Source: Cardiocondyla obscurior
Taxonomy: Eukaryota; Arthropoda; Insecta; Hymenoptera; Formicidae
DNA: 64,000 nt
Direction: 5' to 3'
Assembly (NCBI RefSeq): GCF_019399895.1
Contig: NC_091876.1
Location: 1,116,001 to 1,180,000 of the forward strand
The notes below the pieces were generated by a model. It saw only the letters and a program-made list of their open reading frames with translations. It was not told the DNA's origin and searched no databases. Made by a program: the position numbers and the translations under genes. Of this stretch, positions 11,246 to 20,470 are shown in pieces (the stretch's first letter is position 1; every line of letters starts with the position of its first letter).

Positions 11246-12031
11246 AGTAGATGGGTATAGGCCGGTTCTGGACCAATTCGTATTAGTGTGTCCGTGTGAC
11301 CTAGGGCGAGGGGTAATGACGTCACGCGGGGAGGGGTGTTTTTCCAGGAATCGCTCCTTTGTCTGCGATTCTCGGAATCGATTGTTTATAAATATAACAA
11401 TAACATAAAAGTTATGAAATTTGATATTTTAATTACGCAATTTGATATTTTAAAAAATAAATAAGTGCGTTATCGCGCCGCGGTATTTTCCTGCGGCATC
11501 GCGAATTTCAAAGGGTTGGAATTTTTTCAAAAGGGGAAAGGGGGGGGGTCTTATTTTTTATAGGGGTAAAGGAGGGGGGTGTTGGGGGTGATCACGCGAG
11601 TCTTAGTCATGGCGTCGGCGGCGGCGAGCGGCGGGGCGGCGGCGGATCGCAAAGGATCGCGCGCCCATCGTTCCGTCTCGCTCGCACCCGTTTGCGCCGC
11701 CTATCGTTCCCTCTCGCTCGCTCTCGTTCACGCGTTCGTCACCATCGACTACGACTCGCTCGCACCCGTTCGCGCCGCCTATTGTTTATAAACAATTTAG
11801 TACACGCTCATACGATTCGAATGCGGGTGACGCTGCACGTACACCCCCGGCTAATCGCTCCTCCTTATTATCTGATTTCTCTCTCACTCAGATACGTATG
11901 TTGCATACGAACGAGGGCGGACTCACAATTATAATAAAATGAAGGATGGAATAGAAGCGATTAAAAATGATACGTGCCGATTACAAAATTATATATTTAT
12001 TTTATGAATATGCGTTAAAATATATTACACA
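11246..12031 (+). repeat. P2 left terminal inverted repeat
   Basis: About 786 bp inverted relative to 46125-46978; homology stops at ...atattacaca (12031). It contains TGACGTCA at 11317-11324, a poly-G tract, and one copy of a 78-bp unit (ttcgcgccgcctatcgttcc...) that is present twice in some other TIRs. Confidence 0.85.
11317..11324. promoter_or_regulatory. CRE-like TGACGTCA in P2 left TIR
   Basis: Perfect 8-bp palindrome about 72 bp from the element end. It is also kept at 17046, 29622, 46900 and 58262. Confidence 0.55.
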
Positions 12032-12034
12032 GTT

Positions 12035-12892
12035 TTATACATTTATTACAAGCGCAAGTAGTTCGCAATCTACAATTTGTTGTTCGTCGAAGGAATCGCT
12101 GCTGCGTATAGCGCTCACTGCCTCGGTGCGATTCCTCGATGCGGAAGCGATTTTGCAAAATCGCTCGTATTTGTCGTCGATCTTCGGTAGGACTTTGTTA
12201 AGTACGTTGAACGTTAAAGAGACGCAATCATCGAAATCCAGCATTCGCGTGAACGTAGCTTCGGTCATGGCCATACGTGTGTCGACCGATTCGAGTCGTA
12301 CAAGTTTCATTTCGTTCATGCGGCAAATTCGTACTGTGAGCGAACCTATGTTCGCAACGTCGTACGGTTGCTTCGGTCGATCGTGAAGCATATTCAGAAT
12401 TGTCCATCGATGCTCGCACAGTTCTTTCCAGGTGTCGAGCGACATGGTTAATTCATCTCCTTGATTATCACCTATGATGATTTCCGCAAAACAACGCGTG
12501 CCAACGTTCACGCCGATCTCAAGATATTTGTATCCCGTTTGAGTCAGTGGGTATCGCCGGCAGAGTAAGCGCGTCACGTATCGTTTTGGCGAGATGCTGG
12601 AAATTAAATAAACGCAATTATGAATATAAATATATTAATTGGAAGTAATTAATTTTATAAGAATGAAAAAAACTTACTCGTTAAATTTTTTCTCGCTAGA
12701 TGAGGCTTCAGCACCGCAATCATTTCGACGCACTTCGTAACAGTTTCTCTCGTTGTAATACATCGTCGTATTCGCAGTCGTAGTCGTAGTCGTAGAGGAA
12801 GTCGTTGCTGCAGCCAAAGCGAAGAATGTACTGATCGCACGATCTGAGGGTACCTCGAGTCGAGGACGGTTGCGAAAAATCCCCTCTTTCAT
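12035..12892 (-). CDS. Gene F: spliced structural-module protein of unknown function
   Basis: Two exons: 12892-12678 (ATG, ends in a GTAAGT donor) and 12596-12035 (acceptor TTTCCAG), with the frame kept across the junction, giving about 258 aa. Exon 1 encodes a Thr/Ser-rich, mucin-like linker (TTSSTTTTTTANTT), then Cys and acidic/basic residues. Exon 2 encodes a compact globular region with no motif I can assign. It is the first gene inside the left TIR, next to G, H and the capsid genes on the same strand, so a virion or packaging role is plausible (inference only). The exon-2 frame runs to a stop at 12035, just inside the TIR boundary. Confidence 0.7.
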
Positions 12893-13048
12893 TAATTAAA
12901 ATTTGCATAGAGTGGGGAAATATAAAACGCAGTTAGAAAAATTTTTGGAGAGGGTAATTAAGAGAGGGGGTGATTGGGGAGAGGGTAAAATAATCGAAAG
13001 ACGTACATGTATAGGTATGTGATACAAAAAAAAAGTTTTTATTCAAAA

Positions 13049-13600
13049 TTATACGTCATTATTTTGATGGTTACGCCACCAATTGTACAATTTAAATACA
13101 TTTTGTACGGCGCAATTTTTGCAATGTCTTCTACAGCGGAAAGTAATCGAATCGTCCAAATCGTTGAGCGATTCAATGTTTTCAAAATCCTCTTTGATGT
13201 TCCTGACGATCAGATTGTCTGTGTAGAATTTGATATCATCATAATCGTCGCCGTAGTAATCCTCTTCAAGCATATCTTGCAGCCAATCGCGTTTTTCTAG
13301 TCCTTTAACGTATACGATGGCGTGATCGTAGCAGTCCTCCTCATTCTGTAGGGCTCTGATGATCAGGCGTTTAGCCCGACTGTATAGAACGTCCCCATCT
13401 TCCCACGCTATACCGTGATGATTTCGTACCAGCCAGGTAACGAGACGTCTGTCATCTCGCGATACTGCACCCCACGACATAGGAGTCGTAAAGACGTAAT
13501 GCGCGAGAACGGCACCACCTCGCAGCACCGCTGCTTCCTTCACGACGAAACGTCGTCCAATGGGATAACCTTGCAGATCGACGAACGTTGGTGTGGACAT
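13049..13600 (-). CDS. Gene G: possible RNase-H-fold/DEDD-like protein
   Basis: 183 aa from the ATG at 13600. The N-terminus (FVDLQGY...FVVKEAAVL..G..LAHYVF) has the beta-strand pattern and acidic positions of the first strands of DEDD-type exonucleases: a D in strand 1 and an E in strand 2. A later HHGIAWEDGDV stretch could be a second acidic motif. The middle is acidic (EEDYYGDDYDD) and the C-terminus has a Cys/His cluster (CRRHCKNC). The nuclease idea is structural inference from a short pattern; no catalytic site is proven. It lies between F and H on the same strand. Confidence 0.7.
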   Translation of the reverse strand: MSTPTFVDLQGYPIGRRFVVKEAAVLRGGAVLAHYVFTTPMSWGAVSRDDRRLVTWLVRNHHGIAWEDGDVLYSRAKRLIIRALQNEEDCYDHAIVYVKGLEKRDWLQDMLEEDYYGDDYDDIKFYTDNLIVRNIKEDFENIESLNDLDDSITFRCRRHCKNCAVQNVFKLYNWWRNHQNNDV

Positions 13601-13712
13601 GATGATGATGATGACGTTTGACGATGCGACTCAATCGAAGGAAGTTACAATACTGAATACGCGCGAGCAAATTCATTGGTCTTGTTAATTTCCCCCTCCT
13701 TTCCAAATCGCA

Positions 13713-13997
13713 TTACTTTTTTAAATGCTTCGTGACAAAATCCGTCACGCGTTCCTGAAGTCGTTCGGTTCGCGACTTTTTATCCGTTTGCGTGAATGCA
13801 TCAACCACTGTGTTTCCCGAGGGTGTCACTCGATACGTCATTCCTCTGTTCAATAAGTGATCCGTCGATCTAGGATCCGTTTGCGTAGCTTTATCTTCCT
13901 TCATGCGACTCGCGTTCTCGCACCAACAAGACGGTTGATACTTTGATGGTTTCATGACGACGATGACAATCTCTCTCTCTCTATCGACGTTACGCAT
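13713..13997 (-). CDS. Gene H: small protein with two TQT (LC8-binding-like) motifs
   Basis: 94 aa from the ATG at 13997; an internal Met at residue 15 is an alternative start, since the first residues come from a TC microsatellite. KATQTDP and AFTQTDK are two close matches to the dynein light chain LC8 recognition motif (K/R-x-TQT). The C-terminal third is a predicted basic amphipathic helix (RTERLQERVTDFVTKHLKK). LC8 binding through paired TQT motifs is known for several viral and cellular proteins; that this protein does so is inference. It sits upstream of the capsid gene in the leftward virion-gene block. Confidence 0.65.
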   Translation of the reverse strand: MRNVDREREIVIVVMKPSKYQPSCWCENASRMKEDKATQTDPRSTDHLLNRGMTYRVTPSGNTVVDAFTQTDKKSRTERLQERVTDFVTKHLKK

Positions 13998-14068
13998 ACG
14001 ACGGAATGGAAGTGAATACGCAACGGTCGTCGATTCACCGCTTTACATACACACGTCGAAGATCATTT

Positions 14069-15271
14069 CTACGTGATCTTACGTACAACGTTGGTCAACG
14101 GATTGTATTGAACCAAACGATCGTGTATGATGAGACAGTAAGCCGTGGTATTTGGCGCTACATTGTCCTTGCATTCAAACTCTAATCTCACGTCCACGGT
14201 AGCGGTTTTAACCGACTCGTTTTGACGCGAGCAGTCGATGATGACGAACGGACCGTTGAGCAGAAACGACGTGACGGTGAGATTCGGTTCGAGATACTCG
14301 TAGCCGTAATATTCTTTGCAGAAACGCGCGTACGCGTCGTAGAGAATCGCGTATCTACGTTTGCTAAAGTCGAGGTTCATATCGTCGTACGGGTAGCACT
14401 CGGAGTTGAGATAGAGCTTCACGTTGGTCAGTTTGCAGTCGTCGAAACGACTGTTGTCCTCAGACATGATGTTCTTTCGACCTGTCTGCAGAGCGAAGAT
14501 GACGTATCGAGGTTTCTCGAGTTGCGTGGCGGTCTTGATGGCCCACGAGTGCTTGGTCGTGAGTTGCAGTAGCGGAAACTCATACAGATCCCATGAGCGA
14601 AATCCCATACTGACGAATCGACCGCTCTCCAAGGTGCGCAACATCGCCAATTTCTTTACCTCGTTTAAAAGTACATGAGGCATACGCCATTGTATTTTCA
14701 GCAAGTCAACCTTAGGCTCGACCGCGGAACTGCCCACCAGACAATTGTTGTCGTTGCGCGCTCGTATGAGAATCAATTCGTGACGAGCGTTGATCACGAC
14801 GCGTCTATAGTCCTCGCAAAATCCCAGCAGCATGTTGAGCGGTACGCAGAAATTGAAGTAACCGTTTGCATTGATTGTGGGACTGAGCCATCCCGCTTTC
14901 CGCAGAATCACGCTCCTGTTGGACGAAACAGTCGCGTAATTTTTCAGCGTGCTGGTTATGCCGACATTTCGGTTACGATCGATCTCCACACCGTCGAGCT
15001 CGTATCGTATCTCGTCGAACATGAAGGCGATGCAGTTGTCTCCGAGAGTCACGTCAGCTCCCGCAACCACCTTGCCCTTCGTTAATTTTCCCTCGACGTA
15101 GAGAAAACTATCGTGCGGTAGCGTGTACAGATCTTGCTGTTGTATCGGTATTCTTATCTCATCGCTGTGTTCGAACGTCGTATTGGCGAACGGATTGTAA
15201 GCGTGAGTCTCGATCTTGACGATTCGATCGTCGAAGACCGGTTCGTCTCGGATATTCAAAATGTCGGACAT
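14069..15271 (-). CDS. Major capsid protein candidate (double jelly-roll type)
   Basis: 400 aa, complete, ATG at 15271. It begins MSDILNIRDEPVFDD and is rich in beta-prone segments throughout, with no catalytic motif. Its place in the leftward block with the penton-like gene and adenain-like protease is where Polintons keep their capsid genes (established for the family). I recognise it as the large conserved structural ORF of insect Polinton-type elements. The double jelly-roll assignment is inferred from context, not from a visible signature. A second, 5'-only copy is at 34441-34709. Confidence 0.7.
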   Translation of the reverse strand: MSDILNIRDEPVFDDRIVKIETHAYNPFANTTFEHSDEIRIPIQQQDLYTLPHDSFLYVEGKLTKGKVVAGADVTLGDNCIAFMFDEIRYELDGVEIDRNRNVGITSTLKNYATVSSNRSVILRKAGWLSPTINANGYFNFCVPLNMLLGFCEDYRRVVINARHELILIRARNDNNCLVGSSAVEPKVDLLKIQWRMPHVLLNEVKKLAMLRTLESGRFVSMGFRSWDLYEFPLLQLTTKHSWAIKTATQLEKPRYVIFALQTGRKNIMSEDNSRFDDCKLTNVKLYLNSECYPYDDMNLDFSKRRYAILYDAYARFCKEYYGYEYLEPNLTVTSFLLNGPFVIIDCSRQNESVKTATVDVRLEFECKDNVAPNTTAYCLIIHDRLVQYNPLTNVVRKIT

Positions 15272-15274
15272 CGT

Positions 15275-15472
15275 TCAGATAAAGTTATTTCGCACAGCGA
15301 ATCCGAGCGATCTCAGAAATTCAACGTTTGTTTCGGTTAATCTTTTTTTTCTTCTTCCTATCCTTTCGACGCTATTTACAGCGAAATGTTGTTGTTGCGG
15401 TTCAGGCTGTTGGATCGTCCCAGCACCGAAACTGATCGTTGTAACGCGACTCGTTTTGTTCGGTATTAACAT
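15275..15472 (-). CDS. Gene I: 65-aa conserved small ORF between penton and capsid genes
   Basis: It starts 6 nt after the penton-like stop and ends 3 nt before the capsid ATG. The second copy at 34713-34907 keeps start, stop and frame despite a 3-nt change (RIGRRKKR against RIEEEKR), which supports coding. It has a Gln/Pro stretch and a conserved-looking C-terminus (LTETNVEFLRSLGF). Possibly a small virion protein; function unknown. Confidence 0.65.
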   Translation of the reverse strand: MLIPNKTSRVTTISFGAGTIQQPEPQQQHFAVNSVERIGRRKKRLTETNVEFLRSLGFAVRNNFI

Positions 15473-15478
15473 ACCACG

Positions 15479-16231
15479 TTATCGTTGTGGTCGTCGTTGT
15501 TGTTGTCGCACGTGCAATCTGACGGTGATCTCCTCTCCGCGAAAGTCGAGCGGTCGACCGTTCTGGTTGGTGACGCGTATCGTGAGATCCGTAACGTATC
15601 GCACGATGATCGGCAGGTAAATGACTTGCGTGGGCGTTTCCGTGATCTTATATCCTGGTGGCACTTTCGGTGAAAACTCGTGAATCGTGTGCATGCGTTC
15701 GCCGTTGCAGTACGCTCCCGCGGTTACGTTACATTCGATGCGGATAATATTCAGGTTGATTATATTGATCGGTAAGTCGGACTCGTGCCATTTTCGCGGT
15801 TGCAGTACGCGGTGTGGCGAGAATCCGAGAAGCGGCCCCAACGAGTTTGGTTTCGAAAAGTTTACCGTGTACGCTGATTTGATCTCGCTTCTCATAGTGT
15901 TGAAGTTTGCGCGAATCGTTATCGAGAAATCATCGTTCTTCTCGCTCTTCTCATTACGATTACCATCGGCGGTGTCGCGTTGTCGCGGCATCGCATGTTT
16001 CAAAAATTTGTCTATTGCCTGTATCTCATACGATCCCTCGGGAATCGTAATTTCCTTGCCGTCCGTGCCGTAGTAGAATTTATTGTTTGTAGAATCGACG
16101 TTCGGTATGGTGTTGTAAGTCGCAAAGTCCGTGAGACCGAGCTCGTAATCACCGTCGCTGAAATCCAATGCCGGTGAGTAGCTCGAATGGAGAACGCTGC
16201 TCCTACCGGTTAACGTGAGCGTGATCGACAT
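15479..16231 (-). CDS. Penton-like minor capsid protein candidate
   Basis: 250 aa, complete. Beta-rich sequence beginning MSITLTLTGRSSVLHSSYSP, with a central charged linker (RNEKSEKNDD) and a basic C-terminal tail (HVRQQQRRPQR). It lies directly upstream of I and the capsid gene, and downstream of the protease gene. In Polintons this slot holds the single jelly-roll penton protein (family knowledge); the assignment here rests on position and length. The copy at 34911-35660 is nearly identical (249 aa). Confidence 0.65.
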   Translation of the reverse strand: MSITLTLTGRSSVLHSSYSPALDFSDGDYELGLTDFATYNTIPNVDSTNNKFYYGTDGKEITIPEGSYEIQAIDKFLKHAMPRQRDTADGNRNEKSEKNDDFSITIRANFNTMRSEIKSAYTVNFSKPNSLGPLLGFSPHRVLQPRKWHESDLPINIINLNIIRIECNVTAGAYCNGERMHTIHEFSPKVPPGYKITETPTQVIYLPIIVRYVTDLTIRVTNQNGRPLDFRGEEITVRLHVRQQQRRPQR

Positions 16232-16267
16232 GTTCGAAGCGATACTGAGGCGAAGTATGTCGCGACG

Positions 16268-16974
16268 TCAGTTTTTAAATGTAATCGCGTCGATCGTACT
16301 TAAAAATCGCAGACACAGCTGTCCACAGATACTCTGATCGTACGTTTGATAGAATCGTCGATTGTATTCTATCGACGAGACGTCGACTCCGAGATATCTC
16401 ACCAATTCTATGGGCGGTCGGAGATTACTGAAGCCGTCAAAGTACGCGACGCGATCTCCTCTTTTGGCGTACGCTACCCAGTGAGTCCCCGGACCCGTCA
16501 CGTTGTCCAGGTTGACGATACCGCTCTCGTTTGTACGCGCACCACTCATAGGTAGGGTGTCGCGCATAAAGACGCCTCTGAAATAAGGAACGCGCATACG
16601 TCTGGCCAGATGATTCAACTGCACGTTTGTAGTCGCACCCAAAGGCATTTTTAACGTCTGCTCGACGTTTTTTTTTTCTTCCTCTCTTCGCAACAGTCGT
16701 ACCTCTGCGGTACCTGTACGGCTTGAGAGAGAGACCCCGTCCACCGTTGTACGGGGCCAGATGTACGCCGGATCCACCGGCTGCCGCGCGAGCAGCTTTT
16801 CTTTCGTTTACGGCTCTCGCTATACTCGCGGCTCCACCGACAAATGATCCGACTGCGCCGAGAATCGGAATGATCGGCAGCATGCCACCGCGCTTTGCTG
16901 TTGGAAGCATGCGTTTTTTGCGAATCGTACTTCTTCTTCTCCTCTTCGTAATCGTTCTGTTTCTCACAGTCCTC
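16268..16974 (-). pseudogene. PLA2/adenain-like protease gene, truncated by P3 terminus
   Basis: The protease domain is present (GTHWVAYAKR with the His, YFDGF with the Asp, DQSICGQLC with the Cys). Upstream, the frame is shifted near 16675-16720 relative to the second copy, where this copy has extra bases, and the gene is cut at 16974, where the P3 terminus begins. The phospholipase domain of the intact copy (35697-36923) is missing here. A protease-only product starting at MPLG (about 16650) is possible. Confidence 0.8.
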
Positions 16975-18214
16975 AGTAGATGGGTATAGGCCGGTTCTGG
17001 ACCAATTCGTGTTAGTGTGTCCGTGTGACCTAGGGCGAGGGGTACTGACGTCACGCGGGGAGGGGTGTTTTTCCAGGAATCGCTCCTTTGTCTGCGATTC
17101 TCGGAATCGATTGTTTATAAATATAACAATAACATAAAAGTTATGAAATTTGATATTTTAATTACGTAATTTGATATTTTAATTACGTAATTTGATATTT
17201 TTAAAAAATAAATAAGTGCGTTATCGCGCCGCGGTATTTTCCTGCGGCATCGCGAATTTCAAAGGGTTGGAATTTTTTCAAAAGGAGAAAGGGGAGGGGT
17301 GTCTTATTTTTACAGGGTGTAAAGGGGGTGGGGGTGGGTGTTGGGGGTGATCACGCAAGTCTTAGTCATGGCGTCGGCGGCGGCGAGCGGCGGGGCGGCG
17401 GCGGATCGCAAAGGATCGCGCGCCCATCGTTCCGTCTCGCTCGCACCCGTTCGCGCCGCCTATCGTTCCCTCTCGTTCGCTCTCGTTCACGCGTTCGTCA
17501 CCATCGACTACGACTCGCTCGCACCCGTTCGCGCCGCCTATCGTTCCCTCTCGCTCGCTTTTGTTCACGCGTTCGTCACCATCGACTACGACTCGCTCGC
17601 AAACGTTCGCGCCGCCTATTGTTTATAAACAATTTAGTACACGCTCATACGATTCGAATGCGGGTGACGCTGCACGTACACCCCCGGCTAATCGCTTCTC
17701 CTTATTATCTGATTTCTCTCTCACTCAGATACGTATGTTGCATACGAACGAGGGCGGACTCACAATTATAATAAAATGAAGGATGGAATAGAAGCGATTA
17801 AAAATGATACGTGCCGATTACAAAATTATATATTTATTTTATGAATATGCGTTAAAATATATTACCCATTTTTCACGCGAGTCTTAGTCAAGGCGTCGGC
17901 GGCGAGCGGCGGGCGGCGGATCGCAAAGGATTGCGCGCCCATCGTTGTCTTTCGCTCGCACTTGTTCGCGCCGCCTATCGTTCCCTCTCGTTCTCGTTCA
18001 CGCGTTTGTCACCATCGACTACGACTCGTAGTTTTCATGCGTAGTATGCCGCTTTGAAATATAATATTAAACAAAAGTTGACACTATGAGGATGCACAAC
18101 TGTCGGCTCGAGTGTATTTTCCTCTTCTTATTATTCTTACGATAAGAAAAAATTTTAATAGGTTCGCTAATGTCGTGTTTATCAATCGCTCATGTCGTGT
18201 TTGTCAATCGCTCA

Positions 18215-18277
18215 TGTGGTATTGATTCCTTGCCCAAGACAATCATCGAAGAGCTGTGCGATTCATGTAATCCGTAA
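18215..18277 (+). pseudogene. Remnant of a D-like Cys-rich gene
   Basis: An open stretch ending in EELCDSCNP and a stop matches the MCQSCNP end of the P1 protein (8017-8586), and it occupies the same place between TIR and gene A. No acidic N-terminus is found upstream. The same remnant is present at about 59415-59480 (plus), 28495-28555 and 45690-45750 (minus). Confidence 0.45.
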
Positions 18278-18314
18278 ATGGGTAAGTATAAAGATAAATA
18301 AAATAAAAATATTT

Positions 18315-18503
18315 TTATTCGTACAAATAGTAGCCGTAAAATTTTAATATTACAGAAGGACAATTTTGCGTAAAGCCAACGTCACCGGCGTCTTCATTGC
18401 AATCATCATCGTCGTCGTCGTCGTCATCGTTGCTCGCATTATATCGATTGTATAAGATAATATCGTTAAAATATAAAATTGTATTTTCTCGTTCAAGTGC
18501 CAT
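18315..18503 (-). CDS. Possible 62-aa acidic ORF with poly-Asp tract
   Basis: MALERENTILYFNDI..., a poly-D run, then GDVGFTQNCPS. The frame recurs at 28247-28435 (+), 59517-59723 (-, longer D run) and, shifted near its start, at 45440-45634 (+). Only the D run varies in length. It could be a real small gene, but near-identity among recent copies is weak evidence; on the other strand this tract is an intron-like GTAAGT...ACAG segment. Confidence 0.3.
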   Translation of the reverse strand: MALERENTILYFNDIILYNRYNASNDDDDDDDDDCNEDAGDVGFTQNCPSVILKFYGYYLYE

Positions 18504-18960
18504 TCGCGCTCTCGCTCACACCCTTTCACGCTCTCACTCGCATTCTTTAGTTATCGTTTGCAGATGCGTAACATGCTATCGCTAGATTCTTTTCTATATA
18601 CCCGTGTGGTCAAAAAATCTTTTGCGTTTGTATGGGCTTCAAACGTTGTAAAAAATCTTTTTGCGTTTTTCTCTTGGTCAAGTGTCGTTCATGCTTTTCT
18701 AGTAATCGTTTCAAGATGTTTTCGTTAGATATGGACGATTCTTTCTACACGCCTATGCGACAAAAATCTTTGGCGTCTGGAATCTTTTGTATCACGTTTC
18801 GTTTTCGTTGGCCCGGCGTCTATTTTCTTTGTTTATTGATGAGAACGACGACGACGACGACGACGACGATGTGACCATGCCTCATTCTCAATCTCACATC
18901 CGTTGGTGCAGGAGCTCTTTTTGAAGAAAGTTTTGACAGTGAAGAAAACTTATAGTAAAA

Positions 18961-19558
18961 ATGGCATATTTTGGGGAACCAGGTATGTATTATAATAGAA
19001 TTTATAATAATTTTTAGAAAAATAATTTAATCTGTTATAAAATAATATATAATATGTATTTTTATGTTTTTAGCTCAAAAACAACAGCTCTGCCGCGACT
19101 TCCAGCGAGGAGCCTGCTCGAACAGTTATTGCGCGTTTGTGCACCCTTACAGGTATTGTTTCAATTACCAAAATAAGAAGTGCACAAACGCGCAATGCAG
19201 ATTCTTGCATGTAACGAGTGTGGAGCAGGCTCGTTACGAGGCCACCGGATTATCGTCAGCGAAATTACGCTACGAAGTTGGACGCACCCTGCAGAATTCC
19301 ATCATCTGCGGGGACTACAAGGCCGGCAGGTGCAACAGGACGGACTGCCAACGTCGGCATATCGGGCACGACGAAAAACTAGAGTGCATAGTGTGCTGCG
19401 GCGAAATTGTGTTAGACACGTTCGGGGCGTCCAGTTGCGGGCACGTGTATTGCTACACGTGTGCCCTAAAGTGCCAAGGCCCCCCGCGTCCGTACACTAT
19501 GCTTACGGTTGTGTGCCCGGTATGCCGATCCGTCGCTAGTTACGAACAATTGCATTAG
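18961..19558 (+). CDS. Gene A (P3 copy): triple CCCH + RING protein, spliced, intact
   Basis: Exon 1 18961-18982 (ATGGCATATTTTGG..., donor GTATGT), intron 18983-19073 (acceptor TTTTTAG), exon 2 19074-19558; 168 aa. CCCH fingers at about residues 15-32, 38-55 and 89-106, all C-x7-C-x4-C-x3-H, then a RING (CIVCC...CGHVYCYTC...CPVC) at about 117-160. A probable RNA-binding E3 ubiquitin ligase, by family (makorin-like architecture). Copies at 60193 (P4), 44399 and 34019 are damaged to different degrees, and 5656 (P1) is an intact diverged homologue. The 3' flank is a run of ACATAAGC-type units. Host target unknown; ubiquitination of a host defence factor is a hypothesis only. Confidence 0.85.
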
Positions 19559-19884
19559 CTTATGTTGTTTTTTGCGTATATTGTATTTTTTTTGCTTATG
19601 TTGTTTTACTTATGTTGTTTTGCTTCTGTCGTTTTTGCGTTGATTGTATGTAATGTAATTTTAAAGGTATTTTTAATGTAATTTTTAATGTAATTTTTAA
19701 TGTAATTTTATGTATTTTTATGATTATGTTTTTTTTTTTTTTTTATACTTGTATTATTTTTAATTTAATTTAATTTTTAATTTAATTGAATTTTTTTATG
19801 TTTTGTGCTAAATTAATTTTTCCTTCTGTTTAATTTTTGGGGAAAACAAAATTAACATTTCAAAATTCTTAAATTGCCTTTATC

Positions 19885-19960
19885 AAAGTCGGGGATGAAC
19901 CCGCGACTCTGCCAGGAACGCAAATAACACACTTAGCACCGGCTATAATTTAGCACAAAT
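19885..19960 (-). other. tRNA-like segment inside the LTR-like insertion
   Basis: On the minus strand, GCCGGTGCTAAGTG...GGTTCATCCCCGAC resembles a tRNA gene's T-arm (B box GGTTCNANNC). A convincing D-arm and anticodon stem are not seen, so this is a tRNA-derived fragment at best. Confidence 0.3.
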
Positions 19961-20024
19961 CAAGATACGCAACGCTACGGGAAGATACACGCGGAACGCA
20001 AGAAAATACGCAGCGTAACGGAAA

Positions 20025-20470
20025 GTTATGCGCACGGAACGCAAGAGAATACGCAGCGCAACGGAAAGGTATGCGCACGGAACGCAAGAGAATACGCAGC
20101 GCAACGGAAAGGTATGCGCACGGAACGCAAGAGAATACGCAGCGCAACGGAAAGGTATGCGCACGGAACGCAAGAGAATACGCAGCGCAACGGAAAGGTA
20201 TGCGCACGGAACGCAAAAGAATACGCAACGCAATGGAAAAGATAAACGCACGGAACGCAAGAAAATACGCGACGCAACGGAAAAGATAAACGCAAGAAAA
20301 TACGCGACGCAACGGTAAAGATAAACGCAAGAAAATACGCGACGCAACGGTAAAGATAAACGCAAGAAAATACGCGACGCAACGGTAAAGATAAACGCAA
20401 GAAAATACGCGACGCAACGGTAAAGATAAACGCAAGAAAATACGCGACGCAACGGTAAAGATTTACGCAC
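20025..20470. repeat. Two adjacent minisatellites (43-bp and 35-bp units)
   Basis: A 43-bp unit (acggaacgcaagagaatacg...), about 4.5 copies, 20034-20225; then a related 35-bp unit (aagaaaatacgcgacgcaac...), about 5-6 copies, to 20470. Both share the AACGCAAGARAATACGC core, so the second looks like a deleted version of the first. Open frames across them on both strands are artefacts of unit length. Confidence 0.85.

Larger units (their letters stand above)
16975..19046 (+). repeat. P3 left arm of about 2 kb inverted repeat
   Basis: Includes the TIR (two 78-bp units, CRE at 17046), a second, shorter TIR-like block (17868-18030), the D-like remnant, the (GAC)n tracts and the first exon and intron of gene A. 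Inverted match at 27704-29700. Confidence 0.8.

Noticed and set aside
17328..17771. Arg/Ser-rich ORFs in every TIR (also 11579, 28979, 46222, 58431)
   Set aside because: They follow the 78-bp GC-rich repeat units, change frame between copies with unit number, and show no protein-like pattern.
19885..19960. A functional tRNA gene
   Set aside because: Only the T-arm/B-box part fits; no cloverleaf with a convincing anticodon stem.
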